Source: Pauljensenia sp902373545
GTDB taxonomy: Bacteria > Actinomycetota > Actinomycetes > Actinomycetales > Actinomycetaceae
Assembly (NCBI RefSeq): GCF_041432775.1
Contig: NZ_JAPWAG010000001.1
Span: 1-64,000 of the forward strand
Direction: 5' to 3'
Length of the DNA stretch: 64,000 bases
The notes under the pieces were generated by a model. It had not been told where the DNA came from and did no database searches. It was given only the letters and a program-made list of their open reading frames with translations. Positions within the stretch are counted from its first letter, which is position 1, and each line of letters opens with the position of its first letter. The position numbers were made by a program, and so were the translations under genes. This document shows, one piece after another, positions 34,340-42,904 of this stretch.

Positions 34340-35713
34340 TCAGTTGTGGACGTGGAGGGGCTTGCCGGCCAGCGCCATAGCTGCCTCGCCGAGCGACTCG
34401 TTCTGGCTCGGGTGCGCGTGAATCAGGGACGCAACGTCCGAGGGGTACGCCTCCCAGTTCACCATGAGCTCGCCCTCACCAATCTGCTCACCGATGCGCG
34501 CGCCGATGCCGTGGAAGCCCACGATCGGACCGCCTTCAACCGAGACCAGCTTGATGAGACCCGACGTTGCCAGGATAGACGACTTTCCGTTGCCGGCGAG
34601 GTTGTACTCGACCGTGCGCACCTGATCGCCGTACTTTTCGCGGGCCTGCTTCTCCGTCATGCCGACCGAGGCAATTTCGGGCTCGCAGAAGGTCACGCGC
34701 GGGATGTCGATGTCAGCCTGCATGGTCGGGTTCAGGCCAGCAATCTCTTCGGCCACGAAGATACCCTGCATGAAGCCGCGGTGCGCCAGCTGCAGGCCGG
34801 GGACGATGTCGCCGACCGCGTAGATGTTGCCCACGCCCGTGTGCAGGCGATCATTGGTGATGACGAAGCCGCGATCCAGCGTGATGCCGACCTGCTCGTA
34901 ACCCAGGCCCTCGGTGACGGGGCCGCGGCCAACCGCGACCAGCAGGACGTCCGCATCGAAGGTCTTGCCGTCTTCGGTGGCCACGTGCACGCCCTGCTCG
35001 GACTGCGTCGCGGAGGCGAAGCGTGTGTTCGTGTGGAACTTGATGCCGCGCTTACGGTAGGCGCGCTCAAGCTGCTTGGAGATGGCCTCGTCCTCGTTGT
35101 TGGCGAGGTGGGGCAGCGCCTCGATGATCGTGACCTCGGCGCCGAAGCTGCGCCACACGGACGCGAACTCCAGACCGATGACGCCGCCACCCAGGATCAC
35201 GGCAGAGGAGGGAACCCAGTCCATCTGCAGCGCCTGATCGGAGGAAATGATGCGGCCACCAATGTCCAGGCCGGGGATGGAACGCGAGTAGGAGCCGGTC
35301 GCCAGGACGATGTTGCGGCCGGTGATGCGCTGGCCGTTCACCTCGACGGTGTTCGCGTCGGCCAGGCGGCCCCAGCCGGAGATGAGCTCGACCTTGCGGG
35401 ACTTGAGCAGCCCCTGCAGGCCCTTGTACAGGCCGGAGATGACCGAGTCGCGGTACTTGCCGACCTGGGCCATGTCGATGCCGTTGAAGGTGGAGTTGAC
35501 GCCGAACTTCGCGGACTCGCGCACGGCCTCGGCAGTCTCGGCGGCGTGCAGGTACGCCTTCGTGGGGATGCAGCCGCGGTGCAGGCAGGTGCCGCCCACC
35601 TTATCGCCGTCGATGAGGGCGACTGTCATGCCCAGCTGCGCGGCGCGCAGGGCGGTCGCGTAGCCGCCGGAACCCGCACCCAGAATGACGATGTCGTAGG
35701 TCGATTCGCTCAA
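34340..35713 (-). CDS. lpdA: Dihydrolipoamide dehydrogenase (E3)
   Basis: E3 reoxidises the dihydrolipoyl groups of the E2 with NAD. The 457-residue flavoprotein has GAGSGGYATALRAAQLG for FAD, the redox pair in GGTCLHRGCIPTK, a second nucleotide site VILGGGVIGLEFASVW, and the C-terminal HAHPSQNESLGEA active-site motif. The TTG at 35713 is chosen because GAGGAG lies nine bases upstream and the protein then begins in the family manner. An in-frame ATG at 35782 would add 23 residues and lies eight bases after a GACAAT -10-like box. Confidence 0.93.
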   Translation of the reverse strand: MSESTYDIVILGAGSGGYATALRAAQLGMTVALIDGDKVGGTCLHRGCIPTKAYLHAAETAEAVRESAKFGVNSTFNGIDMAQVGKYRDSVISGLYKGLQGLLKSRKVELISGWGRLADANTVEVNGQRITGRNIVLATGSYSRSIPGLDIGGRIISSDQALQMDWVPSSAVILGGGVIGLEFASVWRSFGAEVTIIEALPHLANNEDEAISKQLERAYRKRGIKFHTNTRFASATQSEQGVHVATEDGKTFDADVLLVAVGRGPVTEGLGYEQVGITLDRGFVITNDRLHTGVGNIYAVGDIVPGLQLAHRGFMQGIFVAEEIAGLNPTMQADIDIPRVTFCEPEIASVGMTEKQAREKYGDQVRTVEYNLAGNGKSSILATSGLIKLVSVEGGPIVGFHGIGARIGEQIGEGELMVNWEAYPSDVASLIHAHPSQNESLGEAAMALAGKPLHVHN

Positions 35714-35913
35714 GGTAGATAACTCCTCGTTGATGAGCTTGACGCTCAGGTGATTGTTTGCATGACGGGCCTCACGGTCCATATAGGCCTATTGTCCCAC
35801 GTTTGTGCAACGCTGTCTCCAAGCTCGATGTTCCATCACGGTGTATCAGGCCACACGACTTGCCGTGGTTCGACTGACAAATGAAACGCGGTGCAGCGCG
35901 ACAGACCTGTCGG

Positions 35914-35919
35914 TAGGAT
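35914..35919 (+). promoter_or_regulatory. -10 box (TAGGAT) for a leaderless membrane-protein mRNA
   Basis: TAGGAT ends six bases before the GTG at 35926. No ribosome-binding site fits between. The rest of 35783-35913 holds only a candidate minus-strand -10 for lpd. Confidence 0.45.
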
Positions 35920-35925
35920 CGGAGC

Positions 35926-36417
35926 GTGCATGAACAAGACACGACTCATGACGGCGGTGGCGCGCGCGATCGGCGCCCGCCCTCCCTTGGGCTAGGGCGC
36001 ATTATTATTGCGCTGTTTTGGCTCTTCGGGGCCTGGATTTTCGTGACGGCTATCGTTGATCTCTTCCATGGGCAGGGCAAGCCCTGGGGGCCGCAGATCG
36101 TTGCGCTCCTGGCCGGGGTTGACTACCTCGTTGCCGCCGTCGCCCTGACGCATAACGGCAGGCGCATGCGCCAGGTCGGCTGGGTGACGATCGGTCTGTC
36201 GATTGCCGTCCCGATCGTCCTGTGGGTCGCCTCGCTTGGCCTTGAGGAGCTCAACTCGGCGCGCTCGGCCTGGACTGGCATGGGCGTCGACTTCTACTAC
36301 CTGCCTTTGCTCGTCTCCCTCATCGGCGTCGTGTGGATGTGGCGCTCGAATCCGCGCAGGATCGTCTCGCTCGCCGAACAGGTCGAGCGTCAAAGCCCGC
36401 TGTGGAAGTCGAACTGA
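35926..36417 (+). CDS. Small integral membrane protein of unknown function
   Basis: The 163-residue protein has four predicted membrane helices (about 24-46, 57-76, 83-104, 120-140) after a hydrophilic Gly/Arg-rich N-terminus and ends with a charged tail. No family is recognised. The start is a GTG that appears leaderless. It stands alone between lpd, which is divergent, and trmL, which is convergent. Confidence 0.7.
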   Translation: MHEQDTTHDGGGARDRRPPSLGLGRIIIALFWLFGAWIFVTAIVDLFHGQGKPWGPQIVALLAGVDYLVAAVALTHNGRRMRQVGWVTIGLSIAVPIVLWVASLGLEELNSARSAWTGMGVDFYYLPLLVSLIGVVWMWRSNPRRIVSLAEQVERQSPLWKSN

Positions 36418-36449
36418 CCCAGGCCTCGTCCCCGAGGTGAGCGCGCGAC

Positions 36450-36485
36450 ACGAGGCCCGGCGGAGTGATCCGACCCGGGCCTCGT
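36450..36485. terminator. Hairpin terminator between the membrane protein gene and trmL
   Basis: ACGAGGCCCGG (36450-36460) and CCGGGCCTCGT (36475-36485) form an 11-bp stem in the gap between convergent genes. It may serve both strands. Confidence 0.7.
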
Positions 36486-36504
36486 TCGTCTGTGCGCGGT
36501 GGGG

Positions 36505-36966
36505 CTACACGCCGCCGGGGAAGCCCAGCTGACGCCAGGCCTCGTACAGGACGATCGACGCCGAGTTTGCCAGGTTGAGGGAGCGCACCCCCTCCACCAT
36601 CTGGATGCGCACGCGATCCGCCACGCGCGGGTGATTCATGGCGTCCTCGGACAGTCCCACCGACTCGCGCCCAAAGAGTAGGCCATCCCCGTCCTCGTAG
36701 GAGACGTCGGAATACATGGTGCTCGCGTGGCCCGTCAGCGCCCACACGCGCCCCGGAACCTGTGCGAGAGCCTCGTCCAAAGACTTGTGGACGCGCACGT
36801 GTGCGAGGTCGTGGTAGTCCAATCCCGCCCTGCGCAGCTTCGCGTCGTCCATGTCGAAGCCCAGGGGCTCCACCAGGTGCAGCATTGAGCCCGTGCAGGC
36901 CGACAGGCGAATCGCCGCGCCCGTGTTCCCGGGGATCTCCGGTTCCCAGAAAATGATGTGCAGCAT
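36505..36966 (-). CDS. trmL: tRNA (cytidine/uridine-34) 2'-O-methyltransferase TrmL
   Basis: This SPOUT methyltransferase of 153 residues should methylate the wobble ribose of tRNA-Leu isoacceptors. It shows the family start HIIFWEPEIPGNTGAAIRLSACTG, LLFGRESVGLSED and the knot end VRSLNLANSASIVLYEAWRQLG. The gene lies four bases after the PEBP gene, as an operon of two. Confidence 0.92.
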   Translation of the reverse strand: MLHIIFWEPEIPGNTGAAIRLSACTGSMLHLVEPLGFDMDDAKLRRAGLDYHDLAHVRVHKSLDEALAQVPGRVWALTGHASTMYSDVSYEDGDGLLFGRESVGLSEDAMNHPRVADRVRIQMVEGVRSLNLANSASIVLYEAWRQLGFPGGV

Positions 36967-36970
36967 GTCC

Positions 36971-37498
36971 TCAGGCCTGGTGGGTCACGGTCAGGGACGC
37001 GCGAGCGATCGTGTGGTTGAGCGCCACGAACGAGGCCATGGCCGGGGTCGCGTCGTCGTCCAGACCCAGGGAGTCCGTGTCCAGGGCGTGCACCGTGAAG
37101 ATGTAGCGGTGCGGGCGGTCCCCGGCCGGCGGAGCGGCGCCAAAGTAGGACGCTTCGCCCGCGTCGCCGCGCAGGTGGAATGCCGGGCCGTCGAGCATGA
37201 GGTCGGAGGCTCCGGCTCCCGCTTCCAGGTGAGTCATCGACGCCGGGATGTCCAGGACCGCCCAGTGCCACCAGCCCGAGGGGATCGGCGCGTCCGGATC
37301 GAAGCAGGTGAGCAAGAAGCTCGCCGTGTTCTCGGGGAAGCCCTCCCAGGCCAGGTCGGGGGAGAGCGAGCCTGCGCGCGCGGTCGCCGACTCCGGCATC
37401 GGCGCGCCGTCGGTGAGGGTGGACGAGGTCAGGGTGAAGCTAGGCATATCGATGCCCTCAAAGGGGACGGGGGCCAGGGGGCGAGTATCGATGGACAT
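36971..37498 (-). CDS. YbhB/YbcL family PEBP-like protein
   Basis: The 175-residue phosphatidylethanolamine-binding-like protein has the ligand-site motifs FDPDAPIPSGWWHWAVLDIP and PPAGDRPHRYIFTVHALD. No signal peptide is present, so it is cytoplasmic. Family members have been linked to kinase inhibition and solvent stress, but no specific role can be assigned. Confidence 0.9.
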   Translation of the reverse strand: MSIDTRPLAPVPFEGIDMPSFTLTSSTLTDGAPMPESATARAGSLSPDLAWEGFPENTASFLLTCFDPDAPIPSGWWHWAVLDIPASMTHLEAGAGASDLMLDGPAFHLRGDAGEASYFGAAPPAGDRPHRYIFTVHALDTDSLGLDDDATPAMASFVALNHTIARASLTVTHQA

Positions 37499-37593
37499 GT
37501 ATGCTCCTTTTCTTGTGCCTCCATTGTCGCGTATGAGAAGGGGAACGTGCGCTCGGGACGCAGATGTGTGAGCGGGGTTCTACACTCCTTCTA

Positions 37594-37609
37594 TCGAACA
37601 GATGTTCTA
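37594..37609 (+). promoter_or_regulatory. LexA (SOS) box upstream of imuA'
   Basis: TCGAACAGATGTTCTA fits the actinobacterial SOS box core GAAC-N4-GTTC. It sits 24 bases before the imuA' ATG and abuts a TATAAG -10 candidate (37608-37613), so LexA would block the promoter. Confidence 0.85.
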
Positions 37610-37632
37610 TAAGTGTTGGGGAAGGAGGAGAG

Positions 37633-38124
37633 ATGTCCGACGCTCGTGTGCGCCTGCTGCAGGCTCGCCAGACTCTGAGCCGCGCAGAAAACTCGGTCGG
37701 CTTGCGTGGGCGCGTCGCCATCGAGGAGTCGCGTTCCCAGGGCGCTTGTGCCCCGGTGCTCCAGGGGCCCGCGGAAAGGGGGCAGCTGATCCGCCTCCTC
37801 ATCGACGCCTGCCCCCTTGAGGGCTGGATTGGCCTGTGCGGAGTGGGGCATATCGGGTGGGAGTGGGCGCAGAAACAGGGCATGGACCTGGAACGCGTGC
37901 TCGTCCTCAACCCGGGCGAGGGGGCGAACGTGGGACAGCTGTGCGCGCTGCTCCTGGACGCCTGCGACGTCGTGTGTCTGGATCTGCCTCTTCTGAGCCG
38001 GGCCGAGCAGCGTACCCTGTCGGCCCGAGCGCGATCTCTGGGGCGCACCCTCGTGACGCTGCGCGCCTGGCCTGGGCTCTCGCGCAGCGTGAATGCGTCC
38101 AGCCAGATGAAGCTGGTGGTTTAA
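37633..38124 (+). CDS. ImuA'-type SOS mutagenesis accessory protein
   Basis: The 163-residue protein is RecA-like only in remnants (GWIGLCGVGHIGWEWAQKQGMDLERVLVL matches the ATPase strand and helix, but no Walker A lysine is seen). It matches the position and size of the mycobacterial ImuA', the partner of ImuB and DnaE2 in translesion synthesis. GGAGGAG precedes the ATG at 37633. imuB follows immediately. Identification relies mainly on the LexA box and the imuB neighbour. Confidence 0.75.
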   Translation: MSDARVRLLQARQTLSRAENSVGLRGRVAIEESRSQGACAPVLQGPAERGQLIRLLIDACPLEGWIGLCGVGHIGWEWAQKQGMDLERVLVLNPGEGANVGQLCALLLDACDVVCLDLPLLSRAEQRTLSARARSLGRTLVTLRAWPGLSRSVNASSQMKLVV

Positions 38125-39717
38125 GTGCGCTACATGGCCCTGTGGGTGCCCGACTGGCCCGTCAACTGCCTGGTGGTCGATCTGCCCCCGGGCGGGCACG
38201 GCGCCGTTGTCCATGCGGATCGCGTCGAGCTTGCCAGCACCGCCGCCAGGCGCAGCGGGGTGCGATCCGGCATGAGCGTGCGGGAGGCAACGTACCTGTG
38301 CCCGGACCTGGTGTGTCTGCCGCGCGACCGGGACCGGGAGGCCCGCGCTTTTAGCTCCGTCATCGACGCCTTCGACACGGTCGCGGTCGGCGTTGAATGT
38401 CTGCGCCCGGGCCTGGCCAGATGCCGGGCGCGCGGACCCGCGCGCTGGGCCGGTGGCGAGGAGGAGGCTGCCTCCCGACTCATCGAGGCGGTCGAGGCGG
38501 CCGTGGGCGTCGAGTGCTTCGTTGGGATCGCTGACGGGCCCCTGGCCTGCGTTGAGGCGGCCAGGTCTGGCATGATCGTACCCGCCGAGGACACCCGCGA
38601 CTTCCTCGCGGCACTCGGGCTGACCCGCGCCCTGGGGTGCGTGCCGGTGTCCATGCGCCAGCGGGCTGAGGCCACCGTCGAACTCCTGGCGACCCTGGGC
38701 ATCACGAGCTGTGCGGACCTGCTGGCGCTTGGGCGCGGACCCGTCCTCGAGCGCTTCGGCGACGTCGGCGAACGCCTGTGGACCCTGGCCTCGGGAGGCG
38801 ACGTCGCGATGCCGTCCGCCGGGCGCGCCCAGCCGGATATCTCGGTAGAGCGTGACATCGACAGCGGAGGTGAGAGCGTCGAGACCGTGACGATGCCCGT
38901 GGCCCTGGCGGCTGAGGAGATCGCGGGTCTTCTCGCGCGCTCAGGCCTGGTGTCGCACACGCTGCGCATCGATGTGGAGGACACGGGGGCAGGGGCACGC
39001 GCCCGCACGTGGAGCGGATGCGACCTGTCGGTTCCCGCCGACATCGCGCTGCGCGTGCGCTGGACACTGACGGGGTGGATGTCGAACGACCAGGGCCCCA
39101 GCGGCGCGATCCGGTCGATCCGCCTGACTGCCTGCGACCCGCATCCCGGCCAGGGGGCCTCGGCCCTGTGGGGGCGCGGGCACCGCCAGGGGGACGTGAC
39201 GCGCAGCGCTGTGCGCATCCAGGGCCTGGCTGGCCCGCACTCCCTCCTGGTCCCGCGCGTCCAGGGCGGCTACGACCCGCGTAGTCGCATCGTCATGGCC
39301 AGATGGGGCGAGAGCGAGCCCCTGCGCTCGCGCGCGGGAGCCTGGGAGGGGGCCATCACTGATCCGCCGGCCACCCTCTTTGACGAACCCGTGCCGGTGC
39401 GCCTCACGACCGCGGCTGGGGCGGGCGCCGACGTGTGCGTCGACCAGCGCGGGGCGCTGAGCGCGATCCCCGGCTACCTCCTCGCGGGGTCCACCCGCAA
39501 GCGAGAACGAACGTCCGGCCACGCGCATCGCGCCGACCTGCTGGCTCCCGGTGAGTGCATGCAGATCCGCGCCATCGAGGGTCCCTGGCCCGTGGGAGGG
39601 CGCTGGTGGGCGGGAGAGCGCGCCCGCGCCTACGTGCGTGCCACGCTCGAGGACGGCCGCGTCGTTTTGCTCGTGTGGAGCGCAGGTGAGTGGATGGCGG
39701 AGGGGCTTGACAGCTAA
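38125..39717 (+). CDS. imuB: ImuB, inactive Y-family polymerase-like mutasome protein
   Basis: The 530-residue protein has a Y-family polymerase fold with the first Asp of the catalytic site replaced (MALWVPDWPVNC) and the usual SIDE motif degenerate (VGVECLRPG), so it is catalytically dead like other ImuB proteins. Helix-hairpin-helix-like ATLGITSCADLLALG and a C-terminal region rich in Gly and Trp follow. It bridges ImuA', DnaE2 and the beta clamp. The GTG directly follows the imuA' stop, so the two are co-translated. Confidence 0.88.
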   Translation: MRYMALWVPDWPVNCLVVDLPPGGHGAVVHADRVELASTAARRSGVRSGMSVREATYLCPDLVCLPRDRDREARAFSSVIDAFDTVAVGVECLRPGLARCRARGPARWAGGEEEAASRLIEAVEAAVGVECFVGIADGPLACVEAARSGMIVPAEDTRDFLAALGLTRALGCVPVSMRQRAEATVELLATLGITSCADLLALGRGPVLERFGDVGERLWTLASGGDVAMPSAGRAQPDISVERDIDSGGESVETVTMPVALAAEEIAGLLARSGLVSHTLRIDVEDTGAGARARTWSGCDLSVPADIALRVRWTLTGWMSNDQGPSGAIRSIRLTACDPHPGQGASALWGRGHRQGDVTRSAVRIQGLAGPHSLLVPRVQGGYDPRSRIVMARWGESEPLRSRAGAWEGAITDPPATLFDEPVPVRLTTAAGAGADVCVDQRGALSAIPGYLLAGSTRKRERTSGHAHRADLLAPGECMQIRAIEGPWPVGGRWWAGERARAYVRATLEDGRVVLLVWSAGEWMAEGLDS

Positions 39718-39742
39718 CGGCGCCGCGCTAGTTGCGGTGCCG

Positions 39743-39748
39743 TAGACT
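39743..39748 (+). promoter_or_regulatory. -10 box (TAGACT) for a leaderless helicase mRNA
   Basis: TAGACT ends six bases before the ATG at 39755, after the imuB stop at 39717. It suggests the helicase is transcribed separately from imuA'-imuB. No LexA-like box was seen here. Confidence 0.5.
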
Positions 39749-39754
39749 GAAAGG

Positions 39755-42700
39755 ATGGTAAATCTGTCCCTGAGCGACACTCTCGCATCCCTGTCGGACG
39801 ACGACATCATTGCCCTCGTCGGTCCTGCGACCTGGGCGAATGGCATGCGCCTGGCCGCCTCCGGGGCCGTGGGTGAGCTGGCGTGGGACGATGACGGGAG
39901 CGCCCTGGAGGCGCGCGTCAAGGACAAGGGGCTGTCCTACCGCGTGCGCGTCACCGCGGGAGCGGTGCGCCCGTCGTTGGCGTGCGCCTGTCGGCTGCGC
40001 TCGGACTGCCCGCACACCGTTGCCACGCTGCTCAAGGCCGCCGAGGAGCTGCGCGACACGCGCCCGTCTGAGCCCGAGTGGACCCGCGTCCTGCGCCAGG
40101 TGCTGGGCGCGACCCGCGAGCGCAGTGGGGAGGCGCTCGCGCTTGTCATTGACGCGCACGACCCGAGCGTGGAGACGACGCTAACTCCTTTGCGCAGGAC
40201 GTCCTCGAGCGCGTGGAGTACGAAGCGGGCATCCTGGCTTGACCTGACGGCGACGCAGTGGACGTCGGTGACGGACGGCCTGGATCCGACGCACGTCTCG
40301 CTCCTGCGTGAGGGGTATCGTCTCGCCCACGAGGGCCAGTCCTGGCATGCGCGCACGGAGGTCACGCTCGGGGCGCTTGGGGAGCACGCGTACACGTGGC
40401 TGACGCGCCTGGTGCGCGCGGGGGTGGAGCTGTTTGCGTCGGCGGATGGGCTTGAGCCGTTCACGCTGTCCCATGCGACGTGGGACGCGGACGTGGACGT
40501 GACGACCGACGAGAACGGCATATCCCTGCGGGTCGTGGCGCGCAACGGGGAGCAGGTTCTTCCCACCCCGCGCATCGATCGCAAGGCGGGGTTGCTGCTG
40601 CTCGACGGTGGGACGCGCGCGGCTCGCATTGAGGGTGTGCAGGCTCTGGAGGGCTTTCCCCTTGGTCGCGCGCTGACCATCCCGGCCGCGGACGTGGCGC
40701 AGTTTCGCGGCGCGTGGCTGCCGTCGCTGCGCAGGCGTTTCGTCGTGAGCTCCTCGGATGGCAGCTTCGACGCAGAGGCGAGGCCCATAGTTGTGCTCGT
40801 GGGGACGGTGCGCCGGGACGAGGACGGCGTCGTCGTGCGCTGGTGGGCGGAGTATGAGGAGGGGCAGACCCGTTCGCGCACGCCCGTCGCGCACAGCATG
40901 GGGGACGAGGCCGTGGCCGACCTCGTCGGCCGCGTGAACGCGTGGTGCGGCGCGCTGCGCTCCGACCTGTGGGTGAATATTCCGGGGGCCGGGCGCATCG
41001 CCCCGTGGCACGTCCCGGAGTTTCTCTCGACCTTCGTGGACCGCCAGACGATTGACGGCCTCGTGTGGGATGTTGCAGAGGACGTGCGGGCCATCACGGT
41101 CGCAGAGGACGGGATGGGTATCGACCTGGCCGTCGAGGAGGGGGAGTCGGACTGGTTCGATCTGAACGTGCGCCTGCTCGTCGGCGACCGCTCGCTGAGC
41201 GTGCGCGAGGCCCTCATGGCGATTGCGCGCGGGGAGGAATACGTGGAGGTCGACGGCGTGTGGGTGCGCCTGGACGGGCCTCGTATCCGTGCAATGGAGG
41301 CCCTGCTCGACGAGGCCCGGGCGCTGACGGGCTGGACGGGTGAGGGTCTGCGCCTGACGAGCGTGCAGGCGGGCGCGGTCGCCCTCGTGGAAGAACACGC
41401 CGATTCGGTGTCTGCCTCCAAGGCGTGGCGCACGCGCGTGGCGGCGCTGCGCGGCGAGGCCGCCGAGACGGGGCGTGCGCCGGTTCCTTCCCTGGCGCGG
41501 GTGCTGCGTCCCTACCAGCGCGCCGGTCACGCCTGGCTGACCTCGCGCCTGGGCGCGGGGTTGGGCGGGATCTTGGCCGACGACATGGGCCTGGGCAAGA
41601 CCGTTCAGATCCTCTCAGCGATCGCCTCCCTGCGTGCCGCGGCCCCCGACGCCGGGCCGGTCCTGGTGGTCGCCCCCACGTCGGTCGTGGGGGTCTGGGC
41701 CGAGCAGGCCGCGAAGTTCACCCCGGGCCTGCGCGTGCGCTGCGTGAGCGAGACGGCCTCGCGCAGAGGAACGACGATCCAGGAGGAAGCCGAGGCCTCG
41801 GACATTGTGGTCACCTCCTACACGCTTGCGCGCCTGGAGGCCGACCAGTGGCGTGAGGCGGCCCTGTCCGGCGTCGTTATCGACGAGGCGCAGGCCGTGA
41901 AGAATCCCCGCACGGCCATCTACCGGGCGCTGCGTGACATGAACGCCCCCTGGCGCCTGGCGGTCAGCGGCACGCCGATCGAGAACTCGCTGGGTGACCT
42001 GTGGTCCCTCCTGTCCCTGACGTGCCCGGGGCTGCTGCCCCCGTGGGATGCCTTCACGCAGAAGGTGCGCCGCCCCATCGAGGGAGGCGACCCCGATATG
42101 CTCGCGCGCCTGACGTCCTACGTCGCGCCCTTCATTCTGCGGCGCACCAAGGAGGAAGTGGCGACCGACCTGCCCGACAAGATCGTTGACGTCGTGCGCG
42201 TTGACCTGGGCGAGGATCATCGTCGTATCTACGACCAGTACCTGGCCCGCGAGCGCGCCCGGATCCTCGACCTGTTGGCGGAGCCGGATGCCAATCGCAT
42301 GAGTGTGCTGGCCTCGATCACGAGGCTGCGTCAGCTCGCGCTCGATCCGGCCCTCGTTGAGCGTGAGGAGTACGCGCACGTGGGGTCGGCGAAGGTTGAG
42401 TATGTGGCCGACCGGCTCGATGAGATTGTGCCACTGGGGCACCGGGCGCTGATCTTTAGCCAGTTCACGTCGTTCCTGGCGCGTATTCGCGTCGTGTTGG
42501 AGCGGCGGGGAGTGTCGGTCGTGCAGCTGGATGGGTCGACTCGTAACCGTGAGGAGGTTGTGGAGCGTTTCCGCTCGGGCGAGGCTCAGGTGTTCCTGAT
42601 TTCCTTGAAGGCGGGGGGTTCGGGTCTGACGTTGACGGAGGCGGATTACGTCTACGTGATGGATCCGTGGTGGAATCCTGCCGCCGAGGAGCAGGCCATC

Positions 42701-42886
42701 GATCGGGCGCATCGCATTGGCCAGACGAAGAAAGTCAACGTGTATCGTCTGGTGGCTACCGACACGATCGAGGCGAAGGTCGTTGAGCTGCAGGACCGCA
42801 AGCGTCGGCTGATCTCGTCGGTCATGAACGGGACCGGCACGGGTGCGAGCCTGAGCGTTGCCGACCTGCGCGGCCTCCTCGACTAG
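39755..42886 (+). CDS. SWIM-domain SNF2-family helicase
   Basis: The 1043-residue protein has an N-terminal SWIM zinc finger (ACACRLRSDCPHTVATL near residue 75), a long non-conserved middle, and a complete SNF2 motor: LADDMGLGKTVQIL, VVIDEAQAVKN, AVSGTPIENSLGDLWSL, then FSQFTSFLARI, SLKAGGSGLTLTEADYV and QAIDRAHRIGQTKKVNVYRL. Family members (HepA/RapA-like) remodel protein-DNA complexes. It probably translocates on double-stranded DNA. Its place between imuB and dnaE2 may hint at a repair role. Confidence 0.9.
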   Translation: MVNLSLSDTLASLSDDDIIALVGPATWANGMRLAASGAVGELAWDDDGSALEARVKDKGLSYRVRVTAGAVRPSLACACRLRSDCPHTVATLLKAAEELRDTRPSEPEWTRVLRQVLGATRERSGEALALVIDAHDPSVETTLTPLRRTSSSAWSTKRASWLDLTATQWTSVTDGLDPTHVSLLREGYRLAHEGQSWHARTEVTLGALGEHAYTWLTRLVRAGVELFASADGLEPFTLSHATWDADVDVTTDENGISLRVVARNGEQVLPTPRIDRKAGLLLLDGGTRAARIEGVQALEGFPLGRALTIPAADVAQFRGAWLPSLRRRFVVSSSDGSFDAEARPIVVLVGTVRRDEDGVVVRWWAEYEEGQTRSRTPVAHSMGDEAVADLVGRVNAWCGALRSDLWVNIPGAGRIAPWHVPEFLSTFVDRQTIDGLVWDVAEDVRAITVAEDGMGIDLAVEEGESDWFDLNVRLLVGDRSLSVREALMAIARGEEYVEVDGVWVRLDGPRIRAMEALLDEARALTGWTGEGLRLTSVQAGAVALVEEHADSVSASKAWRTRVAALRGEAAETGRAPVPSLARVLRPYQRAGHAWLTSRLGAGLGGILADDMGLGKTVQILSAIASLRAAAPDAGPVLVVAPTSVVGVWAEQAAKFTPGLRVRCVSETASRRGTTIQEEAEASDIVVTSYTLARLEADQWREAALSGVVIDEAQAVKNPRTAIYRALRDMNAPWRLAVSGTPIENSLGDLWSLLSLTCPGLLPPWDAFTQKVRRPIEGGDPDMLARLTSYVAPFILRRTKEEVATDLPDKIVDVVRVDLGEDHRRIYDQYLARERARILDLLAEPDANRMSVLASITRLRQLALDPALVEREEYAHVGSAKVEYVADRLDEIVPLGHRALIFSQFTSFLARIRVVLERRGVSVVQLDGSTRNREEVVERFRSGEAQVFLISLKAGGSGLTLTEADYVYVMDPWWNPAAEEQAIDRAHRIGQTKKVNVYRLVATDTIEAKVVELQDRKRRLISSVMNGTGTGASLSVADLRGLLD

Positions 42887-42904
42887 GGGACCTTCGGCGC
42901 GGCC

